Both the position numbers and the translations under genes were made by a program. The notes beneath the pieces are model-generated. The model had not been told where the DNA came from. It saw only the letters and a program-made list of their open reading frames with translations, and did not search any database. Positions 11,231 to 23,669 of a DNA stretch of 64,000 nucleotides are shown here, piece by piece (position 1 is the stretch's first letter; every line of letters begins with the position of its first letter). The stretch covers positions 12,054,001 to 12,118,000 of the forward strand of contig NC_073346.2 in the NCBI RefSeq assembly GCF_027580225.2, given 5' to 3'. This DNA is from Misgurnus anguillicaudatus (Eukaryota > Chordata > Actinopteri > Cypriniformes > Cobitidae).

Positions 11231-13174
11231 TGCAGACGAATATAGGCAGATCCTGGCGCAGATCCTGAGTCTTTTGCTGTCTGGAAATAGATCCATCAAG
11301 AACCATTAACACAGTGCAGGGCATTACGTATATTCCCTTCTTAATTCTAAATATTCATTAATAATATTAATTTCATAATGGTCCTTAAGTTGAGAAATCT
11401 ATCAGCAGAAGGTAAGTGACAATACTAACCTATTGGGAGTGAACTAAATGCAAGACTAGCCTTACACAGGACTTTCAACCCTAGATAGGCCATTGTAAAA
11501 ACAATTGGGGCGTACACCCACTTCTCTAAGCACCACTGCATTAACATCAGAAGAATCTATCTGTTTCACAAAAGCTTGTTTGTATTATTACACAATTTTA
11601 TGAAAGAAATTATGCTTTAAAAAACCTTTGACCGAATGGCTCTTCTATGGCATCGCTGTGGGCATTTTAACACCTTTTTTTTAAGAGTGTATGCCTGGCT
11701 GTGTGTGTATTTATATTTTGGCACGGTTTGCGTGCAAACAGCGACGTACTGAAAGCTTGTGACTTTTTTCCGAGCTGTTTTTGACACTTGCCACACATGT
11801 GGCTGTTAAAGCTGATTGTGTGAATATAACTGCTTTGTTTTTTTACCTGTTTGCAGCACATCTTTGCAAGAACACATTGTGGCTCTTTATTTTACTTCTT
11901 GCAGACACCCACACACAAACACATAATACCACCCGTTTCAAATGGTTTCCCTTTAATAATACTTCCTGAATCAGAATGGTAACATTATCATTGTATCTAC
12001 GGTCACATGATTTAACCTTTAACGTTTTCTGTGCACATCTCTGTCATTTTCACTCCAGACTTACATAAGTGAGATTTTAAATTTTCCACTGAAACAGCTT
12101 TCTAAGAATCTGTGAACATCACTGATACCCTGACTCATTTTTTGACGCTGGTCGAAGTCATTCAGGTTTAAAGTGAGTTGTAACAGTACTGAGGGGGTTT
12201 TCAGATGATTCGTTGCATTCACACATGTACCCATAAAATGTTTCAGTACCACTAGGAGGCACAATAAGACCTTTCAACAGGTCTGCAGCTATGTTGAGTT
12301 GAAGTCAGTTTACAAATGTTAAGAATATTGTGGTTTAAAACTTTGGTAATGAGTTGTATAGATCTCTTTCTAGATCACTCATACGTAGGCTAAGATATTA
12401 TTCTCGATTGTTCTCTGCAAGTAAACATGTAAGCATAAAGTAAACCTGGGGTTGGTTTAGATTGTGTAGTACAGGATCCTTCAACTAAACATATAAATCA
12501 ATGTTTTAAAGGTAAGAGTAGCTATACTTGTAATTGTAAAGATTTTTTTGTAAATATATTGCAATTATGACAAACAAATTGGGTCGTTTTACATTGTAGT
12601 GTATATTAAAAATCAAAAGTGGTATTTGAAAATAATATGTTTAATATTATGTATAAATGGCATGATGCAAACACATTTGCAGATCTTGCAAAGCTGCGTA
12701 TTTTCTGATTTGTTGTAACTACTTGTAGTTTGTAAATCTTTACAATGTAAGATTTTTTATAAAATTTCACAAAATTTTGCCAAGTGACTGTAAATAACTG
12801 AGATCTGTCAGTTGCGTGTTATAAGATGGAAAATCACTGGAGCAAAGATCCCTTTTTAAAAGTCAAAAATCCCCTTAATTCCTCAAGAAACATATTTGAT
12901 AGAAATACGTGCAAAGCAGTAAAATTTTTGTCTTTGTTGTTTGTTTTAACCCTTTCTGTTTAACATAATTGTTATTTATTTAAACTTTATATAATTAAAA
13001 CATGTTTTTATATTTTTTATAGTAAGAATAGTTTTTAAATATTTCATATTTTTAATATAACATAATATTTTTTAAACAATAATTACATGGCTAATATTAT
13101 TCATATATTGTTTATAATATTTTCTATTTAATCTTAACCCTTTGAAGGTCTGGTGGCCCCCAGTTTGAAAACCA
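11231..13174. other. Intergenic AT-rich DNA, nothing recognised
   Basis: No coding, RNA gene or bounded repeat could be supported. Open frames are short and AT-driven. Confidence 0.5.
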
Positions 13175-13362
13175 CACTGTAAAAACCTGCAGTTAAAACA
13201 ACTTGGTTTTGCAAGTTAATTCAGCTTACTATTTTAAGTTTTGACATGTGAATAGTTGATATAAAAACTACTAAACTTAAAAAGTCAAACAACTTGTTTT
13301 TATAAGTTAAAGTTGCATAAAATATATGTTGATTTGACAAAAATGCTGCATTTTTTACAGTG
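13175..13362. mobile_element. Short MITE with CACTGTAAAAA termini, copy 1
   Basis: The 188-bp unit starts CACTGTAAAAA and ends TTTTTTACAGTG. The interior block AGTTAAAACAACTTGGTTTT followed by GCAAGTTAATTCA is shared with 18020-18110. No coding. The flanks AAAACCA and GGTTTT are partly complementary, so the true ends may lie a few bases further out. Confidence 0.75.
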
Positions 13363-14506
13363 GTTTTAGTAAATGTGTTATATCAAATATTTTTTAAAGT
13401 ATTTTTACATCAAATACTTTTTTACACTAGATTGACCCTTAATGGTCACCTCAACTGCTTTGTGGAGGGTTTGTAAAAAATACAATTTGGGGTCAAAAAG
13501 AAAAACAACATTTATTTTTGTTGTCATGGCCCAACTAGGAAAAGCAACAAAAATGATTTTAATAGTTTTTTTTAGTGTTAAAGTGTTCATTAAAAGGTGT
13601 CAAGTGAAAACAATTAGTTGTGATGAATTGATTTTTAGCAGCATGTTTGTAAATAAATCTGTAAATAACTTACAAGGCACTGACTGTAATCATTAGATTC
13701 ATTGGTTTATAAACATTGACCTAACATGTATCTACAGTAAAAGCATGTATGGGGTTATTGTACTGTATTAAACAATAAACATGTTTGTCAAAACACAGGA
13801 AACAATGGTGAATTTCTTGTATCACCCCGAACAAACCCTTTATTATACTGTATATGAACCTGCTCTCACACACATGACCTCAAGGAGGAGACACAATCAC
13901 AGTAAAAAGATTTTCTGCCTTTTGCATTTGAATATATATTCGGCAGGAAATCCCTTCTACACTAGCATATAAACACTTCTTTGAGACCAAGCATACAGGA
14001 AAAGCTACAAAAAAATATTTAAAAATAACATAGTTATGTTCTGGGAAAATTCATTGTGATTTTATAGGTGTTGGGCAAATGGCTCAGTGCAGCCTGACTG
14101 AGCTTTAGTGGTTGTTTCAGGAAGAATGGGGATTATTGCAGTGGTCAGATGTGTTAAACTGATAAACATATTAGACACTAAAGCAATTACGCTCGAGTAG
14201 GTGTGTGAAATGGCTCTATATCAGCACGTCTGTGATTAGACCAGAGATAGTAGAAAGTAGAAGGGGTTTCCTGCTGAGCAAAAGGCAGAAAAAAATTGTA
14301 CTGAAAAAGTATCAAACAATCGCCTCAAAATCAGTTAACCTGTGTCAAACAATGCTTTCACAACAGTTTTTATTACACACTATGTCAAAAAATGAAAAAA
14401 GCATCCAGGACATCTAGAAAAATACATGTTTATATTGTATACAGTATAACCAGGACTGGAAATGACAGAAATTCACTTGGGGGACTGTAGTGGGCGGGGG
14501 GATATT
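13363..14506. other. Intergenic, nothing recognised
   Basis: AT-rich; no exon, RNA gene or repeat with definable ends. Confidence 0.45.
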
Positions 14507-14706
14507 TTCTTAAATATTTAAGTCACATCAACGATTTAACGATTTTAAAACAAAACATTTCTCCTCAAGTTACAAAAATGCAGCGTGAAAATTTGGATAT
14601 TTTAAATAAGAGTAAAAATCTAAAATGAAAACGATACATTAGTCATACAGTGCCTCTGTGACTGTGAAGTGTCATGGGACGAACCTAAACATTGGGTTAA
14701 ATTAAC
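14507..14706 (+). repeat. Direct repeat, copy A
   Basis: Shares ordered blocks with 15955-16141: ATATTTAAGTCACAT, CCTCAAGTTA, GTGTGAAAATTTG-like, then CAGTGCCTCTGTGACTGTGA and AAGTGTCAT, ending near TTAACCC. The copies are diverged and have small indels. Confidence 0.75.
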
Positions 14707-15124
14707 CCTCATAAGCCCCAATTTTTCCTGTTTACACCAGAGTGTCAGTGGTAATATATAATATGTTATATCAAATATTATTTTTTGTTATTTACTTCCC
14801 ATCTATACATTAATGCTGTGTTTTGGGAGATATGAAGTACTTATATTCTACATTCCTCAACTGCACCAGTAGCTTGCAAAATATCAAATTTTTATGAAAA
14901 ATTCACATAAATTATTATCTAAATTTGATTTAAATTGTTTTTAGATATTAATCTAGATGTTATGTGTTGAATTCGGCCATCTGCAGGTAAAAAAAAACAT
15001 AAAAGAATTACAGTTTAGGAAATAAATAATTTTGACCAGCAGAGGCCCATAAAGACCCATTCATTTCACTGGATGTGGCCAACTGCTCACATCACTACTT
15101 TAGAGATACATTTTGTGAATTTAT

Positions 15125-15483
15125 TAGGGCTGTTAAAAGATTAATCGTGATTAATCGCATACCAAATAAAAGTTTGTGTTTACATAACATATATGTGTGT
15201 GTAGTGTGTATAATTATTATTTATATATAAAAACACACACAGTCATGTATATATTTAAGAAAAATTGGTTATATTTATATATAAAATATTTATGTTTCTA
15301 TATAACATCAATTATATACATTTATATACAGTATATAAATGCAAATATTTCTTAAATATATACATGAATGTGTGTGTATTTATATATACATAATATTTAC
15401 ACACAGTAAACACACATATGTTATGTAAACACAGACTTTTATTTTGGATGCGATTAATCGCGATTAATCTTTTGACAGCCCTA
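15125..15483. mobile_element. hAT MITE (TAGGGCTGT termini) with perfect 8-bp TSD
   Basis: The left end reads TAGGGCTGTTAAAAGATTAA and the right end TTAATCTTTTGACAGCCCTA. The 8-bp TSD GAATTTAT is exact at 15117-15124 and 15484-15491. The 359-bp interior is a long AT-rich palindrome with TATATA and CACACAC runs. It is one of the commonest fish hAT MITE types. It lies between the direct repeats at 14507 and 15955. Confidence 0.95.
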
Positions 15484-15954
15484 GAATTTATGTATATATA
15501 AACATTAGAAAGCCCTTAAAAAAGAAATAATTTTAGATTTTTTTTGTTTTTGATGCATTTTGAAATGTCTATTTTTACAAAATGCCACAGAAATTGGAAA
15601 ATGTGTGTGTGTGTGTGTTTGAGCATTTATTTTCTATATTGCATTTGTGCTCTAGTATCAGGCCTTCTTTTCTGTGTTGAAATTTTAAAATTTATTCTGG
15701 ATGCATTGATTTTTTTGACAAATATTTTTTTTTTTTGCATTTACCATTCATTTTCAGTTGGGGTTATTTTGACCACCAAGTGCCTCCTTTCTTCAGAACG
15801 ACCAAATCAGGCCCAGTTTTTTTTATATGAATATTGACAGATAATGTAGAAAAGTCACAAAATGTTATTCCACTGAGATGAAGGGAATTTTTTTTTTTTA
15901 AACTAAAGAAATGTGGCTTGTGGATCATTTTGACCCCAAGCGACTTATAAGGGT

Positions 15955-16141
15955 GAAATATTTAAGTCACATAAACCTTTAACAATTTAATTTTCCTCAA
16001 GTTAGAAAAAGTTTGTAGTGTGAAAATTTGTATATTTAGTTAATTGAAAAATCTAAAAATTAAAACAATACATCAGTCATACAGTGCCTCTGTGACTGTG
16101 AAGTGTCATAGGATGAACTTAACCATTGGTATAAATTAACC
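15955..16141 (+). repeat. Direct repeat, copy B
   Basis: Second copy of the segment at 14507-14706, same orientation, about 1.45 kb away. It ends at the same TTAACCC word. Confidence 0.75.
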
Positions 16142-16324
16142 CAGAAAGGGTTTATATTTGACCTAACAATGGGATTGGTCTGTTTTTGACCAAATACTGG
16201 GTTGAAAATAGCCCAGCATTTTATAGAGTTTATATCAGGGGACATAACTATGAACGAGCTGCATTGGTTGCAATTTATTTTGTTATCATAGATCCAACTA
16301 TGAATATGACTAGCAGATCTTATA

Positions 16325-16542
16325 AGGGCGGTTTCCCAGACAGGTTTCCGATTAATCCAGGACTAAACCTTAGTTATATTAGGACATTTAAGTAGTTTTA
16401 AAAACATACCTTACAAAAAAACAATACTGGTGTGCATCTTGAGATAAAACAATGGCACTGTCAGTCAAAATTGTTTTAAATTAGGACTCCTTAAACACGC
16501 ATTTTAGTCTGGGACAATAAACTCTGTCTGGGAAACCGCCCC
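16325..16542. mobile_element. MITE with GGGCGGTTTCCCAGACAG termini
   Basis: The 218-bp unit has 18-bp inverted ends (AGGGCGGTTTCCCAGACAG and CTGTCTGGGAAACCGCCCC) and a possible 3-bp ATA duplication at 16322-16324 and 16543-16545. The interior words TTAATCCAGGACTAAA and TTTAGTCTGGGAC are typical of an abundant fish repeat. A degraded related fragment may lie near 37735-37795. Confidence 0.85.
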
Positions 16543-16849
16543 ATAGGTTCCAGTTACACTAGATCTGTCAGGAAATTACTAAATCTGTGCACAAATATTA
16601 ACTCTGCTGTGAGAGTTACAGTAATACTTCAAATCAACCATGATGCAGAGATAAAGGGAATGACAGCAGACAGGAGACAAAGTGTTGTTTAATAAAATGA
16701 ACAATGATTTACTAAATAATTTGTCTGAATAAAGACATTAAATAGATATAATTAAACGATATACAATACAATACAATGCAATACACTACAATAAGCTAAT
16801 TAAAACAGCAACAGGAGAGACACAAAACATAAAACAAGCAGCCAAGTCA

Positions 16850-17260
16850 CATGAAATTACGTAGCTATAGTCACATATTTTTTTATTCTTTTTTGTGGTA
16901 CAAATTTCCGTGTTTTTTCGTGATCGTATTACGAATTTCTGTTTATGTGTCACTGTAACGTATTGGTTACTCAACTGTTTTGTCATACTTTCTTACCATT
17001 GTCGCTTCGGTTCAGGGTCAGATTTACATAAAATGACATCCTTACCCAAACCCAACTCTAAACCTACACAATGTTTTGAAATTTAGAAAATATAAAAAAA
17101 ATCAGAAAAAAATAGTAAAAACCAAGCAGTTGAGTAACCAACATGTGACAACGACACACAAACAGAAATTCATGACACAATCACAAAAAACGCAGAAACC
17201 TGTGACAGTATCACGAGAAAGAACAAAAAAATTACGTGGCCATAGGTACATATTTTTTTG
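16850..17260. mobile_element. Foldback repeat, imperfect arms ~180 bp
   Basis: The left arm carries TTTCGTGATCGTATTACG, AATTTCTGTTTATGTGTC and TTGGTTACTCAACTGTTTTG. The right arm carries the reverse complements in reverse order (AAGCAGTTGAGTAACCAA, GACACACAAACAGAAATT). The spacer contains CTTACCCAAACCCAACTCTA. No coding. Confidence 0.75.
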
Positions 17261-17261
17261 A

Positions 17262-17587
17262 GACTGATGGGTAGCAGCAACAAGAATTAGGCCTACTTAA
17301 AAAAGAAACAAGGTCAAAGACTTGTTAAGGGATATAACATGCCAATGAGAAGATGTATTTAGGTCTTTATAGTGGATTTAAAGACAGACAGAGTTGTGGT
17401 AGTTCTGATGTGAGAGGGGAGACTATTCATCTCATATTTTTAACCTTGTCCTAACATGCAGCAGGTCAGAATTAGTAGATCTAAGCAATCTTAACTCAAG
17501 AATGAGTCTAACAGCTCGGTTAAGTATATTGGGGTCAGATTGTGAAGACATTTAAAAACAAACAGTAGGATTTTAAAATCAATTCTA
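17262..17587 (-). pseudogene. L2-like LINE reverse-transcriptase C-terminal remnant
   Basis: On the minus strand the segment nearest 17587 reads RIDFKILLFVFKCLHNLTP, the conserved region downstream of the RT domain in L2-type LINEs. It is followed by LTELL and, after stops, by words resembling the C-terminus (LSHQNYHNSV). Several stops and a shift make it non-functional. Truncated at both ends; the right end abuts the MITE at 17588. Confidence 0.65.
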
Positions 17588-17870
17588 TAGACGGTTTTAT
17601 TGGAAGCACGTGATACACGTCTGGATCCGAACCTTACTTCCGGTTTCGTTTTTTTAATGCTCTGACTAGTTGCTAAACTGATCTCTTGAAAAAATGCCTC
17701 GTCGAAAATAACAAATGTTTTGGTTTCCTAGGTAACCTATGTGTTGTTTTTTTTTGCTTGTTATATAAATAAACTACGTTTAAAGAACTTTGTTGTTATT
17801 TATTCTTAGCGGAGTTTACCGGAAGCTACGTGCAGCCGCTTGTTTATGTTGTTACTGCTGAAACGGTCTA
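17588..17870. mobile_element. MITE-like unit with TAGACGGTTT ends
   Basis: Ends are TAGACGGTTTTATTGGAAGC and AAACGGTCTA, each preceded or followed by TA. The inner parts (TTACTTCCGGTTTC and TTTACCGGAAGC) are also roughly inverted. No coding. Superfamily unknown. Confidence 0.5.
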
Positions 17871-18019
17871 TATTTTACTGGAAGCCAAAGAAGTGAGACC
17901 AATGTAATACTTTCACATTTGCACTTTCCAGTTAGACGCTGAGCTGCGGCGTTATGGACTAACTGCAGATGGGAAACGCAAGACTGAGGAACCCCAACAT
18001 ACAGACAATTACAGTATAG

Positions 18020-18110
18020 TGTAAAAAAAAGTTAAAACAACTTAGTTTTGCAAGTCAATTCAACCAACTATTTTAAGTATGCTTGTAAAAAGTTGACAAA
18101 ACGTATAAAA
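18020..18110. repeat. Truncated copy of the CACTGTAAAAA MITE
   Basis: Shares AGTTAAAACAACTT, GTTTTGCAAGT and the block CAACTATTTTAAG-like with 13175-13362, but the right half is missing. The non-LTR element at 18121 starts where it breaks off. Confidence 0.6.
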
Positions 18111-18120
18111 TCATCATAAA

Positions 18121-20110
18121 GATGAAATCGATGTAAACACCAGATGGGAGCATCTTAAAGCAGCTTATCTTCAGACCAGCGAAGTATGCTTGGGTACAAA
18201 AGAAAAGAAAAGAATGGATCAAAGAAGACACTTGGAAGGCCGTAAGTACCAGGAGAGGGTTGAAGAAACAGCTTTTAGACGTTACATCAGAGAGACTGAA
18301 AGAGAGAAAAAAGCTAAGCTATCAACAAACAGAAAGAGAAGTGAAGAGATTGGTAAGATCAGACAAAAGAGCATTTATGGATGACCTTGCAAGCCAGGCT
18401 GAAGAAGCAGCTAGCAAGGGAGAACAAGGAAAGGTGTACAAAATAACCAAGGTAATCTGTGGCAAATGGTTGTGGAACTAAAGACATACCAATTACAGAC
18501 AAAAACAGGCGACTACTAACATCAGAAAAAGAAATTGACGCCTGCTGGGATGAGTTCTTTTGTGAGGTTTTAAACAGGCCACCACCACCATCAAACGTTG
18601 ACATTCAGGAAGCAGAGCATGATCTCGACATCAATACTGAATTGAATTGAATTCAAGAAGGAAGAGATTGTTGCAACTATAATGTCTCTTAAAAACAGAA
18701 AAGCCCCTGGACATGACAAATTTAATGCAGAACGGTTCAAGGCAGACCCAGAGCTTGCTGCCAAAGTGCTTCTCCCACTATTTACAGCAATATGGAAAGA
18801 AAGACAGATACCAACAGACTGGCATAATTGTGAAGATCCTCAAGAAAGGAACCCTTAGCAACTGTAACAACTGGCGTGGAATAACTCTTTTGTCTATACC
18901 AAGCGAGATCCTAGCAAAATTTATAATCCAGCGACTATCAGGTGCAGTTGACCAATACCTCGGAAAGGAACAGATCAGATTTTTGTACTGAGGAATATCA
19001 TTAAACAGTGCACTGAATGGCACTATACATTAATTTTGTAGATTTTGAGAAAGCCTTTGACAGCGTCCATAATATGAAATACCACAAGACATCATCCTTC
19101 TCATTAAAAGCTTTAACAACAACTTCAAATGCAAGGTAGTAAACAGCGACCAGCGTTTTTATGTGAAGACTGGTGTGAAGCAAGGCTGTGTGATGTCAGC
19201 ATTCCTTTTTAACATTGCCATTGACTGGGTAATGCGGAGAACTACTGAAAAACAGACAAGCGGTCTAAGATGGACCCTCAGCTCTACACTTGAAGATCTA
19301 GACTTTGCTGATGATTGATGATCGCATCTGATCTCCCACACACATCAGCACATCCAGGAGAAGACATACCGCATCAATACATATGCTGAACAGGCTTGAG
19401 GATCAACCTGTAGAAGACAGAGGTGATGACACTCAACATCCCAAATCCCTTACAAGTGCAGGTAAATAGAAAAAATCTTCCAATGACCACAGAATTGACC
19501 TATTTTGGCAGCATTTTCCGATATGATGGAAGAGCGGACATTGACATAAAGAATCGTCTTGGCAAAGCCAGAAATGCCCTTAGAATGCTGAATAGTGTTT
19601 GGAGATCCAAGCAGTATAGTATAAAGACCAAGCTGAAATTGTACCAGAGCTGTGTGCTTTCCATCCTGTTATATGGCTCAGAGTGCTGGAGGATAACAGA
19701 CAGTGACTTGAATAAGCTTTCCATTTTCCATACAAAGAATTTGAGGAGAATCATAAGAATTTTCTGGCCAAACACCATCTCTAATGAGCAATTGCTTGCT
19801 TGTTGCAATCAGGACAGTCATCAGTTGGGACCATCATCATGAAAAGAAGATGGAGGTGGATTGGGCACTTGCTAAGGAGAGAACAAGAAAATATTACGCG
19901 CACAGCCCTTCACTGGACACCAGAGGGCAAATGCAAGAGAGGCAGACCAAAGAACACCTGGCGCCGGACAGTAAAAGGAGAATTAAAGAACATGAACCAC
20001 ACTTGGGGTACCATTCAGAAGCTGGCCCAGAACAGACAGGAGTAAAAAGACTTTTGTTGCTGCCCTACATGCCAGTGGCATAACGGGCAGTAAGTAAGTA
20101 AGTACGTAAA
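18121..20110 (+). pseudogene. Non-LTR retrotransposon (RTE-like or related) reverse transcriptase, decayed
   Basis: In several frames the segment reads through the post-endonuclease linker (SDKRAFMDDLASQAEEAA, GKVYKITK), the RT entry (NRKAPGHDKFNAE), DFEKAFDSVH, VKQGCVMSAFLFNIAIDWVM and the catalytic LDFADD box near 19310, which is followed at once by a TGA. After it come LTYFGSIF, the thumb region (LYGSECW) and the C-terminal RWIGHLLRREQ and KRGRPKNTWRRTV blocks. There are at least four stops or frameshifts, and the endonuclease half is absent (5' truncated). The 3' end has a short (GTAA)n tail at 20088-20105. No function is expected. The clade is inferred from the C-terminal GRPKNTWRR signature and is not certain. 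Confidence 0.88.
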
Positions 20111-20213
20111 GAATTTTGCTAAAACGTAATTGTTGCAAATTATTGTTCTAATCATACCATATGAATAAGAAAATGATGAAATTATATCTGAATGAAGAGT
20201 TCACTCACATTAA

Positions 20214-20670
20214 CCCATTTCAGCCCACCGGCAACTATAGTTGCCACAGTGCATAGTTGTCATTTTCCTTTTTTTAAGAATTTTTTAGATGTTATCCATG
20301 TTTTATTTCTCAATGACATGCAAGCTAACAATCAAATAAAGGATTTAAAAAAAGAAAGAAAAGGTATTTATCTCCTTCCTGTCACATGAGGCTGTCAACT
20401 TCTTACCTCTTCTTCCAAGAAACATGGCGAAGGCAAACCCTTCCAAAGAAAGGTAATTTTCATTTTACTAACAAGTATTTTTGGTTGACATTTATGTATC
20501 TACATAATCATGAAGGTCTCTAGAGTCATCCAAACAAAACAAATCTTACAAGAGATCTATAGTTTTTTATATACTTAGTCAAAAGTCCAAGCGGCAACTA
20601 TAGTTGCCGGTGGGCAAATGCCTTGTAAGTACATATATCATGGGGAAATGGTGTATACTGTGTCAATAGG
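20214..20670. mobile_element. Probable piggyBac-like MITE with subterminal 16-bp palindromes
   Basis: Flanked by TTAA at 20210-20213 and 20671-20674. It begins CCCATTT and ends AATAGG, so the terminal inverted repeat is short and imperfect. A perfect 16-bp palindrome GGCAACTATAGTTGCC lies near each end (20230-20245 and 20593-20608), each with the GCCCACCG word on its outer side. No coding. Confidence 0.6.
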
Positions 20671-20884
20671 TTAATAATCAAGGTTATTGGTCTTTTTAGT
20701 GCTTTTTTCTTTCATAATATCATACCTAAAACCCTTTAACTAACATATCTACTGTCCATTAGACCTTAATTTGATAGGGAATAAAACCCATTCATACAGG
20801 TCATTTAAAGAGGGAGACAGAGATCTCCTCTTCTTCCAAAAACTGGTTGCCCATTTTATTGATTTATTTTCATATTATTTTCAT

Positions 20885-21160
20885 TAAAGGACAACTCCGG
20901 TGAAAAATGAACCTAGGGGTAATTAACACATGGTGACAGAGTAGATCGTTCTCTGGGATGCGTTTTCATGATAATCGAATGTAAAGAGTTTTTTATCAAT
21001 AAAAACAGATTAGCGTATAGCGCTAGTATATGGGGCAAAGAGTAAGTACAAGTAAATCGCTAGTTAATACCACTAACAAGGCTCAAAATAGCCTCACACT
21101 ACCACAGTAGCATAATGAGGGTCCTTACATGCAAACCGAAGCATTGAGAACTTTGTAAGT
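20885..21160. repeat. Dispersed repeat (AACTCCGGTGAAAAATGAAC type)
   Basis: I recognise the opening words ACAACTCCGGTGAAAAATGA, CCTAGGGGTAATTAAC and ACAGAGTAGATCG as a repeat common in fish genomes. It has no coding frame, and the ends are not resolved here. Confidence 0.4.
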
Positions 21161-21555
21161 GTACAAACAGTTTAATAAGAAGCTACTTTATAAAGACAGC
21201 ACATTACGCATATTCAGACAGCAGACATCTTGAAAAACAGACTCGACAAGTCGAGCCATGAACGATGTGCTAAGTGATATGAACTAAGTGATATTAACTG
21301 ATTTGGAGCTGACATATGGTCCGTTGTTTCTGGAAGAAAGCACTGAATGCAACAGAAATAAATAAATAAATAAAAATAATAATAAAAAACCTGAACAAGT
21401 CACAGTTTATATCACTTAGCACGCGTTCGTAAATCTAAACTTAAGACATTCTTCTTTAACAAAGCATTCACATAAAATGTCCAGTAATTGTACTTGTCCC
21501 GCAATAGTTATTTTGTCTAGAACAAAGCACTCACATACCTCACATGGGTAATATA

Positions 21556-22150
21556 CTATTGCTGCAATAGGTAGCCTGTCTGGAACCGAGCGTTTTTAAA
21601 CCACAATACTGCATGACACTTGCGTTTCATGCGACCGGCCCCTACGCTAATAGAATTCTGTTTCTCTCTCCCTGTCTCGTCCTCGACCCCGAGGACAATG
21701 GGACAAACAGACCCATTACCTGTTGCTGTGAAGGTCATCACACCACTGATCTACTGGATGTCCTTCAACGTGATGCCCAGCCGATGCGTGACCACCGGCT
21801 GAACCAGTTTAATCCGCTTACCCGCCTCCTATCCCTACCCTGTTTATATATATAAATATATTAATTTCTCCCAAGGGTTTTTGTCCTTCTAGTAGTTTTT
21901 CCCACAGGGTTTTCTCCTAGGGGGGTTTTCGTCCCCGAGAGAGTCAGACAACTTTGGCTTAATTTAGCACTTTACTGAATACGTTACATTATTAATACGC
22001 TCGCTTGTACGGTTTATCCTTAGCCTCTATATTCTACTTCTTATATTATCTATTGATTTTCTGTGTTCTCCTCTACATCTACTCATGTAAAGCTGCTTTG
22101 CAACAATTAACAATTGTGAAAAGCGTTATATAAATAAAATTTAATTGAAT
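21556..22150 (+). mobile_element. LINE-like 3' end fragment, copy 2
   Basis: Ends with GTAAAGCTGCTTTGCAACAA, TTAACAATTGTGAAAAGCG and an ATAAATAAAATTTAATTGAA tail, the form expected of an L2/CR1-like 3' terminus. 21808-22150 matches 6355-6720 in inverted orientation. An upstream open stretch (21613-21855) shows no recognisable domain. Confidence 0.6.
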
Positions 22151-22190
22151 TGATTTGAGCAAGAGATTATAAGCTAGATGCATTTTTATT

Positions 22191-22203
22191 GGGGGGGGGG
22201 GGG
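22191..22203. repeat. (G)13 homopolymer
   Basis: Thirteen consecutive G residues; length may be affected by sequencing error. Confidence 0.9.
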
Positions 22204-22316
22204 CTCGCAGTGAATGTTCTTTGACTGTTATACATAATAAATGTGTTTATGAATAAAGGTTGATCTGTTGAAAGCCGTTATTTTGAGTAAGATGCCAAAT
22301 GTATTCAAATTTGACA

Positions 22317-22500
22317 TTAAAGGGGTGCATACAACCTTTTTGCCCACCGGCAACTATAGTTGCCGCACATTCAAATACGATTTTCAAAAAAATAAAAATA
22401 AAAATGGGGAAAATAAATGCAGAACATGTTTACAGAGGACACTATTAACACAATTATATGCATGAAACCATTCAGAAAAATTTGGGCACAAATGGGTTAA
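22317..22500. mobile_element. Second copy of the palindrome-bearing TTAA element, shortened
   Basis: TTAA at 22317-22320 and 22497-22500. The right end AAATGGGTTAA is the reverse complement of the left end of the 20214 element, and the word GCCCACCGG followed by the same 16-bp palindrome occurs at 22349-22364. It is shorter than the first copy, with no palindrome at the right end. Confidence 0.5.
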
Positions 22501-22899
22501 TGCTTTCTGATGCCAGCTGCTTGTCTGCATTAACCAAAGACCTCAATAAGTTTGTGCTTGATGGTTGGAGGATCAGTGAACTCGAAAACAGGGGTTAAAA
22601 ATGATAGGTTAGGTTTACTGATCTTTGTTTATACACAGAGATATACATCGCTGTAGTCCCATTACTGCTCTGTTTTTAATTTTCCCACTTTTTGTTCTGC
22701 TCTTCTGCTGCCCCAGAACGCGTCCCTAATAACTTGTGTTTCGAGTCATGTGACTGTCTACGCTAAGGGTTAGCAGTTGACACTTGATATAATACAATAA
22801 TATATTAACTTATTTAAAATGACATGCAAAATTAATTTCATTATATTTAACCAATAAACTTTTTAAATTAAAGTTAATAAATGTTATTCTATTTAGCAT

Positions 22900-23160
22900 T
22901 TTTTAAACACTTTTGCGCCCCCCCTCGTGCTGTGCCCCATGCACTGCATATACTGCATAACTCATTTTTGCACCTCTGCCTGCGCTCTGCCAACAAGCTA
23001 CGTATTGTGGTGCCATTCCAAAAAGGGAAAATAATCGCTATCATGTACCTAATCTGGATCTGTAGTTTTATTGCACTTATGTATTGCTGTTCTTGTGTTG
23101 CTCTAATTGCTTCTATTGCTTATCTTATTTATAAGTCGCTTTGAATAAATGACTAAATGA
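22900..23160 (+). mobile_element. LINE 3' tail fragment
   Basis: The run TTATTGCACTTATGTATTGC, TTGCTTCTATTGC and AAGTCGCTTTGAATAAATGA is the characteristic 3' end of a fish LINE family (consensus AAGTCGCTTTGGATAAAAGCG). It is truncated and non-coding. Confidence 0.6.
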
Positions 23161-23669
23161 AAACATGCACATAAATTTTACTGTCAACTTGTTTGTGCAG
23201 ATTGTATTCTATAATAAAAAGTGTGTTTTTATTTCTGTTGAAATTGATTTAAGACTTCAAGGCGCTATTTTACTGACAAATGAGAGAGGACATTATTGTT
23301 ACCCAAAGTACATTGATATGATGCGCGAGCGCCACAGACTGTAAAAAATATGGATGTAGTGTCTGTGATGTCACCCATAGGTTTCTGAATATAATTTTTT
23401 AAGCTTAAAGTAGGCGGTGCCTGCTGTTGCCATCTTGCACACGCGTTACCGCGCACAGTGTTGGGTGTAATGCGTTACTAAGTAACGCGTTACTGTATTT
23501 AAATTACTTTTTCACTGAAAAAGTAAAGTAAGGCATTACTGTTTATTTTTAGGTAATTTAATTACAGTTACTTATAATGTACTTGCGTTACATATTATAA
23601 ATTGGTTCAACAGTTCTAATTTAATCATTATTTAATTTTAAATCAAAATTTTTATTCTAAAGGAAAAAA

